A DNA stretch of 12,740 bases from Planctomycetota bacterium. Lineage in GTDB: Bacteria > Planctomycetota > Phycisphaerae > Phycisphaerales > Phycisphaeraceae. This document shows, one piece after another, positions 5,462-12,472 of this stretch (positions are counted from its first letter, which is position 1; every line of letters starts with the position of its first letter). The notes under the pieces were generated by a model. That model saw only the letters and a program-made list of their open reading frames with translations. It made no database searches and was not told the origin of the DNA. The stretch covers positions 1 to 12,740 of the forward strand of contig JAJUHR010000020.1 in assembly GCA_029267795.1 (NCBI GenBank), written 5' to 3'. Made by a program: the position numbers and the translations under genes.

Positions 5462-8218
5462 TTAAGGGTTATCGACCTCCCGACCCGCGGTGCTGGCAGC
5501 GGAAGGGGCAATCGGCAGGTACCGGCTCAGCTGCGGCTCGGCCTGGATTTTCCTGTATAAGCAATCGGCTAGGACCCGGTGTGCCTCCACGTTGGGGTGC
5601 CCGTCCGTCTTGGAGACCCGCATAGACGCTTGGTCCATCCCCTTAAACGCATCCGATAAGTCCAGGATCGTGAACTGCGACTTCCTGGCTTCCTCGAAAA
5701 ACGCCCGGATCTCTCCCCGGTCGAACGGCTCCCCATCCGGCTGCGGCACGTAAACCCACACCGGGTAGACCTCGTGCTCCCGGCACAGGGTCGCGACCCG
5801 CTGATACACCCAGCTCAGCACTTGGGGCGCGTAGGGCTTGAGCCTGCCCTGAGCCAACACCTTGTGCGTCGTGCGATCGACCTTCGCCTCGTGGATCAGC
5901 TCGTCCAGAACGTCATAGGGCAGCTTCCACCCCGCCTGCACCCCTTCCACCATCCGCTCCGTCACCCACTGGTACTCGCTGTTGTTCGCGACGTAGAACA
6001 GGACGTCCGGGTCGAACCCCAGCGCCCGCTGCTCCGCCATCATCAACTTCTCGATAGGGCCGTACCCCGTGACCGAGAAGTTGATCAGCTCGTACCGTTC
6101 GAACTTCGAACCGTCGTTCTGGGCGTTTAGCCGGTCCTCGACGAGGTTTTCGAACGTCTCTCCGTCGGGCACCCCCCACCCCATCACTTCCGATGACCCG
6201 ACCACCGCGATCCGCAGCACGCCGTCGGGCTTACGCAGATCATACCCTTCCCGGTCCCGCAGCCCGTGGGCGTTGGTCCGGATCTCCACCCCGTTCTGAA
6301 ACCGGTAGGTTTTCGAGGGCACCAGCACCTTGCGGCGGAAGTCCGGAACCCGTTTGATCGCTTCCCCGGTCCCCTGTCGGCCCACGTCGTTGGCGGGCAT
6401 CTTCGTGTACAGCTCGAACAGCTGAGGGTTGAACCGTTTGGCCTCGGTCAGGTCCTCGTAGTAGCCCCGGTTCAACATCGCCGTGTCACGCCGGTTGAGC
6501 TTGTTCATCCGCACCGAGGTCATCACCGAAGCCAGTTGCGGATTGATGTGGGATCGCACCTCGTACTTCAACGGCGCCAGCAGCAGCAGGCACGAGCCCG
6601 CCACGACCACCCCCGGCCACCAACGCTGCGCCCACGCGTCTTCTTCCTGCTTCGCGGGCGCTTTGACCTTCTCCGTCCACTCGCGGTGGGAACGCCCCAT
6701 CGCCACCGCCCCCAGGCCCACGGCCAGCAACACCCCCCCGATCAACCCCACGTCGCGCGGCCCCACCCTCGTCGCTTGCGGCCACATCGCCAGCCAGTCC
6801 CCGACCGACTCGGCCCCCCACAGCGACCACAGCACGCAGATCGCCACGAACGTCAGCACCGTGCGGCCCGCCAAGCTCAGCTCGGACTTGAGCGTCCGCT
6901 GGTTCGCGGCCTGCTTCAGCCGCCTCCGCTTCACAAACTTCTCCTGCCAGAGCATGTTCACCGCCAGCAGCACGGCCAAGATCGACCAGAACAACGCGTC
7001 CGGCCAGCTCAGCAGGTACGTCCCGCGGATCCAGAACCACTGGTACGAGTGCAGCAGCCACGTGAAGAAGAACGAGACCAGAACCGAGACCATCAGCACC
7101 GACGAAGCCCGCCAGCCCTGCAGCCAGTTGCTCATCCGGAAATGCACCGGGTAGAACACCAGCTTGGCCATGAATTCCTTCCAATAGATGTTGATCCGCT
7201 GCCAGTAGTCCACGAAGCTCGACGCCAGCAGCCACCGGTGGTGCGTCTCCGGCAGGTTGAACCCGAACAGGTGCAGCATCCCCACGATCAAGTGAAACGT
7301 GCCGGAGATCTTCAGGTACAGCAGGAACGAAGCCACCATGTACCAGAACAGGTCCCCCGCGCTGTCCACCTGTGCCGGGTCGATCAGCAGGAACTGGTAC
7401 ACCACGCGGTAGAGCAGCAACTGCACCAACCCCCGGCTGATCCAGGTCGCCCCGGACTGGTAAATCCGCAGCGGCTCGTCGTTGTAGTACGTCCGGCAGA
7501 ACGTCTTGTAGTCCACCAGCGGGAACAGCGGGAAACACACGTTCGGCGACATGAAGAAGTACGCCAGCGACCGCCAAAAGCCGAACGGCGCCTGCTGGGT
7601 CTTCATGTCGTACAAGTACATCGCCATCCGGAAGCAGAACATCGACGCCAGGATCGGCCAAGCCACCGCCCAGCCCCCGGTGTCCACCCACCCAGCCTGG
7701 AACGCCACCAGCACCGCCCCCAACAAGGACACCAAGAGCACCCGAGCCCCAAACGCGATCGGCAGGTGGCACACGCCGATGAGCACCAGCCCGCTAGACA
7801 CCACCATCGCCGCGTTGGCTACCCCCAGCACCAGACCCAACGCCACCAGCGACATCGCCACAAAGAACGGCATCCGCCAAGCCGGCGGCAAGAAATGGTG
7901 AACTACAAACCCAAACAGCGTCAGCTGAACGATGTGGCAAAGCGCCGCCTCTTCCTTGCAATAGGCGTGCACCACCAACGCCAGCAGGCCCAACTGACCC
8001 AAGATCCAAAAAAAACGCGACAGCTCCCTGGAAGCGCCGGCTTCTACGGCTGGTTCCGACCCTGATGGATGGTTCCCGCGCAAGAATTCCCTACCCAGAC
8101 CCACAAGGACACGCGCAGACCCACCGACGCCAGGTCTCCACCCAGAAGTGCCGCGATGCCTTTGGTCTACCACATGGGAGCGAAATCCGCCCCGAGCGAT
8201 TCTTCCGAACCTCGCCAC
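5462..8218 (-). CDS. MBOAT acyltransferase fused to SGNH/AlgX-DltD-like domain, copy 2
   Basis: The longest frame is 918 residues, with the same architecture as copy 1. The MBOAT motif VDYWQRINIYWKEF is at 336-349 and the probable catalytic histidine H390 is in WLLHSYQWFWIRG. A late hydrophobic segment at about 534-550 precedes the SGNH domain. SGNH features are S676 in VGSSEVMGWG, TGYG (717-720), N745 in ANNSEY, and D872/H874 in DGHPN. The GSSE block recalls DltD as I remember it. The start is uncertain. There is no in-frame ATG before the first membrane segment, and the GTG at 8218 lies about 9 bases from a probable transcription start. In-frame alternatives are GTG 8173, GTG 8104 (880 residues, close to the paralogs) and TTG 8083 (preceded by a GGTAGGG stretch). 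The arginine-rich first 38 residues may therefore not be translated. It heads the packed operon with carrier B, copy 1, carrier A, ligase and halogenase. Predicted role: carrier-to-outside acyl transfer. Confidence 0.87.
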   Translation of the reverse strand: MARFGRIARGGFRSHVVDQRHRGTSGWRPGVGGSARVLVGLGREFLRGNHPSGSEPAVEAGASRELSRFFWILGQLGLLALVVHAYCKEEAALCHIVQLTLFGFVVHHFLPPAWRMPFFVAMSLVALGLVLGVANAAMVVSSGLVLIGVCHLPIAFGARVLLVSLLGAVLVAFQAGWVDTGGWAVAWPILASMFCFRMAMYLYDMKTQQAPFGFWRSLAYFFMSPNVCFPLFPLVDYKTFCRTYYNDEPLRIYQSGATWISRGLVQLLLYRVVYQFLLIDPAQVDSAGDLFWYMVASFLLYLKISGTFHLIVGMLHLFGFNLPETHHRWLLASSFVDYWQRINIYWKEFMAKLVFYPVHFRMSNWLQGWRASSVLMVSVLVSFFFTWLLHSYQWFWIRGTYLLSWPDALFWSILAVLLAVNMLWQEKFVKRRRLKQAANQRTLKSELSLAGRTVLTFVAICVLWSLWGAESVGDWLAMWPQATRVGPRDVGLIGGVLLAVGLGAVAMGRSHREWTEKVKAPAKQEEDAWAQRWWPGVVVAGSCLLLLAPLKYEVRSHINPQLASVMTSVRMNKLNRRDTAMLNRGYYEDLTEAKRFNPQLFELYTKMPANDVGRQGTGEAIKRVPDFRRKVLVPSKTYRFQNGVEIRTNAHGLRDREGYDLRKPDGVLRIAVVGSSEVMGWGVPDGETFENLVEDRLNAQNDGSKFERYELINFSVTGYGPIEKLMMAEQRALGFDPDVLFYVANNSEYQWVTERMVEGVQAGWKLPYDVLDELIHEAKVDRTTHKVLAQGRLKPYAPQVLSWVYQRVATLCREHEVYPVWVYVPQPDGEPFDRGEIRAFFEEARKSQFTILDLSDAFKGMDQASMRVSKTDGHPNVEAHRVLADCLYRKIQAEPQLSRYLPIAPSAASTAGREVDNP
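7188..7290. repeat. 103-base direct repeat, copy within MBOAT gene 2
   Basis: This is the exact partner of 4233-4335. Outside this tract the two genes differ at many synonymous sites, so the tract stands out from its surroundings. Confidence 0.9.
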
Positions 8219-8443
8219 AGTACCGCCAAAGAGCTTATATCAAGATAACTTAAAACACAAAGACTTTCCAGTCTGTTGTGTCATATATTTAATTCAAAAG
8301 CAGCTCTTCGAAGACCGCGTCATATTGAAACGGTCTGCGCGGTTAATAAGACGAACCGAGCTTTGACCACCCCGAGAAACTTCCTATTCCGATCCCATCC
8401 TCCCTACTTTCATTGAACCCCTTCCCAAATGGTGTCCGAAGGA
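8219..8443 (-). promoter_or_regulatory. AT-rich intergenic region, probable promoter region of the main operon
   Basis: This 225-base gap separates the MBOAT copy 3 stop from the copy 2 start. Its part at about 8236-8350 is far more AT-rich than anything around it. On the minus strand there is a -10-like TATAAG at 8234-8239, but only a weak -35 upstream. Small dyads are present: AGACT-GGAA-AGTCT near 8258-8271, the palindrome TCTTCGAAGA at 8305-8314, and AGACCG/CGGTCT at 8312-8336. None is followed by a T-run, so no clear terminator for copy 3 is visible. I see no convincing gene here. Confidence 0.45.
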
Positions 8444-11116
8444 TCACTCTTGCAGGGACTTAAGCAGATTCCCGTCTACCGCCTCTCCAGCGGTGACAGA
8501 TACCGCTTTCCCATCCGGCCAATATCGGCTTAGGGAGGGAGTGCTCAAAAGCTTCTTATATAGGCTTTGCTCCAAGAGCCGGTGGCCCATCCAGTTCGGA
8601 TGTCCATCCCATTCGGCAACCCGCAGCTGGTCTTGGCTTACCCCATGATAAGCGTGCGAAAGGTCCAACACGAGGAACCCGGCCTCCACCGCTAAACTTT
8701 GGAACTCGGGCTTGGTCGAAGCGACCTTTTCCTCCCCGCCGGGCAGCGGCACGTACACCCAAACGGCCTCGACCCCCCTCTCCCGGCAATCGGAAACGAA
8801 CCGCTGGTACACCTGCGCCACGATCTGCGGCGCATAGGGCCTGAGCCGACCCCGCGCCAGCACCTTATGGGTCTGCGGGCCGACCTGTGCCTTTTGCAGC
8901 ACCTCCGCGAGGAAGTCGTAAGGCAGCTCCGTCCCGCTCTGCAACGCCGTGATCAGCCGGTCCACCGTCCAGTCGTACTCGTTCAGATTCGCGGCGTAAA
9001 ACACCATGTCCGGCTCGAAGGCCAGCGCCTTGCTCTCCAGGGTCATCAGCTTCTCGACGGGGCCGTACCCATTGACCGCGAAGTTCAGCACCTCGTACTT
9101 GCTGCACACCGATCCGTCGTTGATCTCGTTCAGGTGGTCTTCCAGCAGGTTTTCGAAGGTCTCCCCGTCTCCCACGCCCCAACCCATCGAAGCCGAGGCC
9201 CCCACCTGCACGATCCGGAACGCACCTGCGGGCTTGTGCTGCTGATACACCCCCCGGCGGTCGCGCATCCCGAACTCGTTGGTCGAATGCGTCCGGCCGT
9301 TGAACTCTACCGAAACCAGAGGGACCAGCTCCTTCAAGCGGTAGTCCCCGGTCGGCCGGATCGCCTCCGTCAGTTCCAGTTTGCCGAACTTTGCCGGCGT
9401 CTTGGCGTACAGCTCGAACAGCTGCGGGTTGAACCGCCGGGCCTGGGTGAGCTCCTCGTAGTAGCCCATGTGCAGGGTCGCCATGTCCTGCTTGTTCAGG
9501 CGCGAGCGCCTCAGGGCCCCGGCCACCGACGCCACCTGCGGGTCCAGCCGCGACGCCACAAACCCGTTCGCCGGCGCCAGCAAGACCAGGCACGACGCGA
9601 CCACGGCCAGCCCGGGCTTCCACTGCGGCAGCCAGCCCTGCTCGGCCGGCCCCGCCGCCTTCTCGCCCCATTCCCGTTGCGTGCGCCCCAGCAGCACCGC
9701 CGCTACGCCCACCGCCAGCAGCACCCCGCCGATCAGCAACACGTCGTTCACCCCCACGTGCGCCGCCTGGGCCCACAGCGCAAACCAATCCCCGAACGAT
9801 TCGGCGCTCCACATCGACCAGAGCACGCAAATCGTCACCAGCGTCGCGATCGTCCGCAGCGCCAGGCGCACCTGTGTCCCCCACGAATACCCCGCCATGC
9901 CTTGCTTGAGGCTCTTTTTTTGCCGGCTGAACTTCTGCTGCCAGACCATGTTCACCGTCAGCAATGCCCCCAGGATCGTCCAGAACAACGCGTCCGGCGC
10001 CGTCAGCAGGTACGTCCCACGGATCCAAAACCACTGGTACGAGTGCAGCAGCCACGTCACCGTCATCGAGATCGCCGTCGCCAGCACCAGCCTCGGCAGC
10101 GGCTTCATCGCCCGCAGCCTGAAGTGCACCGGGTAGAAGATCAACTTCATCATGAACTCTTTCCAGTAGATGTTGATCCGCTGCCAGAAATCGATAAAGC
10201 TCGACGCCAGCAGCCACCGGTGGTGCGTCTCCGGCAGGTTGAACCCGAATAAATGCAGCATCCCCACGATCACGTGGAACGTCCCCGACACCTTCAGGTA
10301 CAGCAGGAACGTCGTGGTGATGTAACGGAACATGTCCCCGATGCTGGCGACCTGCGCCGGGTCCATCACCAAGAAGTGATACACGAACCGGTATAGCACC
10401 AGCTGCACCAGCCCTCGGCTGATCCACGTCGCCCCGGACTGGTAAATCCGCAGCGCCTCGTCGTTGTAGTACGTCCGGCAGAACGTCTTGTAATCCACCA
10501 CCGGGAACAATAGGAAGCACACGTTCGGCGACATGAAGAAGTACGCCACCGACCGCCAGAACCCGAACGTCCCCTCCCGGTGTTTCATGTCGTACAGGTA
10601 CACCGCCAGCCGGAAGCAGAACATCGATCCCAGGATCGGCCAGATCACCGACAGCCCGCCGCTGGGTAGCCACCCGGCCTGGAACGCCACCATCGCCGCG
10701 CCCAGCGCCACTACCACCGCTACTCGTTTGCCGAAGGAGATCGGCAAGTGGCACGCCCCGATCAACGCCAGCGCGATCCCCACCAGCCAAGCCGCGTTCA
10801 CCACGCCGACCACCATCCCCAGCGCCGTCACCGATATCACCACAAAGAACGGCAGCTTCAGCCCCGTGGGAAGGAAGTGGTGGATCAACGCGCCGACGAA
10901 CGTGAGCGCCGCCACGTGGCGGAAGGCCACGTTTTCGAGGCGGTACACGCTCAACACCCAAGCCAGCAGGCCCAGCTGGACCACAAGCCAAAGAAACCTC
11001 AACAGGTCGGCGCGCGATCCCGACGCTTGGGGCATATCCTCGGCATGGCTGCCGCTTAGCTGGCTACGCCCTTCTTCGGACGCCGCCCGCTGCAAGAGCT
11101 GCGAGCTGCTTGTCAT
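8444..11116 (-). CDS. MBOAT acyltransferase fused to SGNH/AlgX-DltD-like domain, copy 3
   Basis: From ATG 11116 the protein has 890 residues. The frame stays open to a TTG at 11197, but the ATG has a modest GGTGA ribosome site 7 bases upstream and gives the same length as copy 1. The MBOAT motif reads IDFWQRINIYWKEF (308-321), closest of the three to the family DFW form. The probable catalytic histidine is H358 in WLLHSYQWFWIRG. SGNH features are S641 in VGASASMGWG, NGYG (682-685), N710 in ANLNEY and D837/H839 in DGHPN. It differs from copies 1 and 2 by alanine in place of the glutamate after the block I serine. Unlike the other two it has no adjacent carrier gene, is set off by gaps on both sides, and has its own good -10 box, so it may be expressed alone. 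It probably shares the carriers but may act on a different acceptor. Confidence 0.87.
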   Translation of the reverse strand: MTSSSQLLQRAASEEGRSQLSGSHAEDMPQASGSRADLLRFLWLVVQLGLLAWVLSVYRLENVAFRHVAALTFVGALIHHFLPTGLKLPFFVVISVTALGMVVGVVNAAWLVGIALALIGACHLPISFGKRVAVVVALGAAMVAFQAGWLPSGGLSVIWPILGSMFCFRLAVYLYDMKHREGTFGFWRSVAYFFMSPNVCFLLFPVVDYKTFCRTYYNDEALRIYQSGATWISRGLVQLVLYRFVYHFLVMDPAQVASIGDMFRYITTTFLLYLKVSGTFHVIVGMLHLFGFNLPETHHRWLLASSFIDFWQRINIYWKEFMMKLIFYPVHFRLRAMKPLPRLVLATAISMTVTWLLHSYQWFWIRGTYLLTAPDALFWTILGALLTVNMVWQQKFSRQKKSLKQGMAGYSWGTQVRLALRTIATLVTICVLWSMWSAESFGDWFALWAQAAHVGVNDVLLIGGVLLAVGVAAVLLGRTQREWGEKAAGPAEQGWLPQWKPGLAVVASCLVLLAPANGFVASRLDPQVASVAGALRRSRLNKQDMATLHMGYYEELTQARRFNPQLFELYAKTPAKFGKLELTEAIRPTGDYRLKELVPLVSVEFNGRTHSTNEFGMRDRRGVYQQHKPAGAFRIVQVGASASMGWGVGDGETFENLLEDHLNEINDGSVCSKYEVLNFAVNGYGPVEKLMTLESKALAFEPDMVFYAANLNEYDWTVDRLITALQSGTELPYDFLAEVLQKAQVGPQTHKVLARGRLRPYAPQIVAQVYQRFVSDCRERGVEAVWVYVPLPGGEEKVASTKPEFQSLAVEAGFLVLDLSHAYHGVSQDQLRVAEWDGHPNWMGHRLLEQSLYKKLLSTPSLSRYWPDGKAVSVTAGEAVDGNLLKSLQE

Positions 11117-11443
11117 AAACGCGTCACCGGTGCAGTGCTGATGGGTTATCTCCCCCTTGTCCCACGCGGAGGGGTTACGGATCGTTCTTCCATCCAACCA
11201 GCGGTCTTTGAGTGACTAACAACCCACATTATAAGCAAAGGTCATGACGACGATCTTAACTTGCTGCGATTTTTTTGATATCTATCGACCAAGTTACTTC
11301 CCGACTGTGCCAAGGGGCGGTCCCCCCGTTTCTGGCAGACGCTGAATGACCCGGCAACTCGCTTCTACGCCGAGTTCGCAGACTGCCCTTTTCGAATTAT
11401 CGCTCGTACGCAGCTCGGTCGTGCGGGAACGAGCGCGGAGCTT
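11117..11443 (-). other. Intergenic region upstream of MBOAT copy 3
   Basis: This 327-base stretch has no convincing gene. Its left part (11117-11233) would be the leader of copy 3, and an AT-rich segment with a short A/T run spans about 11220-11300. A 7-base inverted repeat (11401-11407 with 11429-11435, 21-base loop) just after the methyltransferase stop, and a GGGG-CGGT-CCCC dyad at 11314-11325, could form hairpins. Neither has the T-tract of an intrinsic terminator. Confidence 0.5.
11228..11233 (-). promoter_or_regulatory. Putative -10 box for MBOAT copy 3
   Basis: The minus strand reads TATAAT, a perfect consensus hexamer, in the only AT-rich part of the gap and preceded by TGCT. No good -35 hexamer stands 16-18 bases upstream (AGATCG at 17). 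Transcription would begin near 11221, leaving a leader of about 105 bases before ATG 11116. Confidence 0.45.
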
Positions 11444-12235
11444 TTATCGGTCGCGGTACAAGCCGAACACCACCACCGTCGCGAACCGCCTCAGCCACGG
11501 CAACCGCATCAAGTGGCCATCGACCCGGTGCAGACCCGCGACCACCGGCCAGCAGCCGCGGAACAGCGGCCACACCCGGCTCACACATTGGAAATGACGC
11601 TTCACGGAACGATCGAACACCCGCTCGAACCGCGCGATCTGCTCGTCATTCAAGGGCTGTTCGTCCTCTGTCGGCTCGGCGAACGAATACGGGATGCAAC
11701 GCCTTAGCGCCTGCAACGCCCGGCTGTTGACCACAGGCTCGGCGAACACCGCCACCCCGCCCGGCCGCAGCCGCTCGTAAACCCGCTCTGCCAGCCCCTG
11801 CAGCGGCAGGTGGTGCAGCGCCGCGTAGCCCAGGATCGCGTCGAAACGCTCGCCGGCAAACGCCCAGCCCAAATCCTCCGCCACCCGCGCCTGCACCCGC
11901 TCAGCCAAGCCGTTCACCCGGGCCCTGCGGCGGGTCAACTCCACCGCGTTGCTGCTCAGGTCGTACGCCCGTACGTTGGCGCCGTAATGGGCGCACAGGC
12001 AGGCGTCGATCCCGTTGCCACAGGCGATTTCCAGCGTGTCCTTGCCCTCTAGCGGCGATAGCAGGTGGTAAAAGTACTCCCGCGGGAACACCGTGTTCGC
12101 CGGAGGCGCTGCGTAGCGACGCTTGTCGAACTCGCTCAGCGGTTCGATCCCGCGTGCCGCCTCATCTTCGTAGTGTTTCTGGAAGTGCGCCGCCTCACGC
12201 GCCAGCCTTGGGGCCATCCCTGCCGAGTGAGTCAT
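11444..12235 (-). CDS. Class I SAM-dependent methyltransferase
   Basis: From ATG 12235 the protein has 263 residues. An ATG at 12424 is also in frame, but the added 63 residues look non-coding. ATG 12235 also has CGGAG ending 7 bases upstream. SAM-binding motif I is EIACGNGID at 69-77, the acidic residue at the end of strand two is D92 in AYDLSSNA, ALHHLPL lies at 139-145, and LRPGGVAVFAEP at 156-167 is the usual post-motif strand. This is the pattern of small-molecule or lipid methyltransferases (Methyltransf_11/25 type). The C-terminal third is arginine- and aromatic-rich with a short hydrophobic stretch near 246-258, perhaps for membrane contact. The substrate cannot be told. It reads in the same direction as the MBOAT genes but is 327 bases upstream of copy 3 with a promoter between them, so a link to the acyl-transfer system is only possible. 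Confidence 0.85.
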   Translation of the reverse strand: MTHSAGMAPRLAREAAHFQKHYEDEAARGIEPLSEFDKRRYAAPPANTVFPREYFYHLLSPLEGKDTLEIACGNGIDACLCAHYGANVRAYDLSSNAVELTRRRARVNGLAERVQARVAEDLGWAFAGERFDAILGYAALHHLPLQGLAERVYERLRPGGVAVFAEPVVNSRALQALRRCIPYSFAEPTEDEQPLNDEQIARFERVFDRSVKRHFQCVSRVWPLFRGCWPVVAGLHRVDGHLMRLPWLRRFATVVVFGLYRDR

Positions 12236-12242
12236 CGAGAAG

Positions 12243-12246
12243 CTCC
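12243..12246 (-). promoter_or_regulatory. Shine-Dalgarno site deciding the methyltransferase start
   Basis: GGAG on the minus strand stands 7 bases before ATG 12235. No comparable site precedes the upstream in-frame ATG at 12424, so the shorter protein is preferred. Confidence 0.6.
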
Positions 12247-12323
12247 GTCCATCGATCCAAGCCGCCCCTCCGTCGCCGGTCCAGGCGGCATTACCGTCAC
12301 TATCGGTTCTGGGCCCCGTGAAG

Positions 12324-12351
12324 TTGACCTTGTGCTTGCACCTCCGATAAC
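12324..12351 (+). promoter_or_regulatory. Putative promoter of the M16 peptidase gene
   Basis: TTGACC (12324-12329, five of six consensus bases) and GATAAC (12346-12351, four of six) are separated by 16 bases, in the divergent gap before the plus-strand gene. A second -10 candidate, TAGAAT at 12436-12441, is closer to the start codon but has no matching -35. Which of the two is used cannot be decided. Confidence 0.3.
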
Positions 12352-12459
12352 CGCATCGCAGATCAAAGCGCCGGCCTCCGACGCCCCGCGCTGTAACGCT
12401 ACCACCTCCGACAAACACCCACATCCAGCCTGACGTAGAATGGATGCTTTCGTAAAACC

Positions 12460-12472
12460 AAGGGGACCCCTT
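12460..12472 (+). promoter_or_regulatory. Palindrome containing the ribosome-binding site of the M16 peptidase gene
   Basis: AAGGGGACCCCTT is a perfect 6-base dyad with a single central base, ending exactly before ATG 12473. Its left arm is the only Shine-Dalgarno-like sequence (AGGGG, 7 bases before the ATG). A one-base loop cannot form a full RNA hairpin, so a protein-binding dyad is as likely as an RNA fold. It may also be chance. Confidence 0.35.

Noticed and set aside
2906..5560. An 884-residue open frame on the plus strand opposite MBOAT copy 1 and carrier B
   Set aside because: It is rich in Arg, His, Pro and Gln with no domain pattern, which is the usual antisense shadow of a GC-rich gene. 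Similar frames occur opposite copies 2 and 3 (6266-8065, 8699-10252).
8148..8366. A 72-residue plus-strand frame across the AT-rich gap
   Set aside because: There is no ribosome site, it overlaps the 5' end of MBOAT copy 2 on the other strand, and it has no recognisable motif. It exists mainly because the gap lacks stops in that frame.
8865..10991. A 708-residue frame on the minus strand inside MBOAT copy 3, shifted by one base
   Set aside because: Its composition is Gly/Ala/Arg/Val-rich and low in complexity. The overlapping frame has clear MBOAT and SGNH motifs, so this one is an out-of-frame shadow.
11117..11197. An N-terminal extension of MBOAT copy 3 by 27 residues to a TTG at 11197
   Set aside because: ATG 11116 gives the same length as copy 1 and has a modest ribosome site. 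The extension adds no conserved sequence.
11401..11435. A possible intrinsic terminator after the methyltransferase gene
   Set aside because: The 7-base stem has a 21-base loop and no following T-run on the minus strand.
12236..12424. An N-terminal extension of the methyltransferase by 63 residues to the ATG at 12424
   Set aside because: The added sequence is Gly/Arg-rich without family similarity, the upstream ATG has no ribosome site, and ATG 12235 has one at good spacing.
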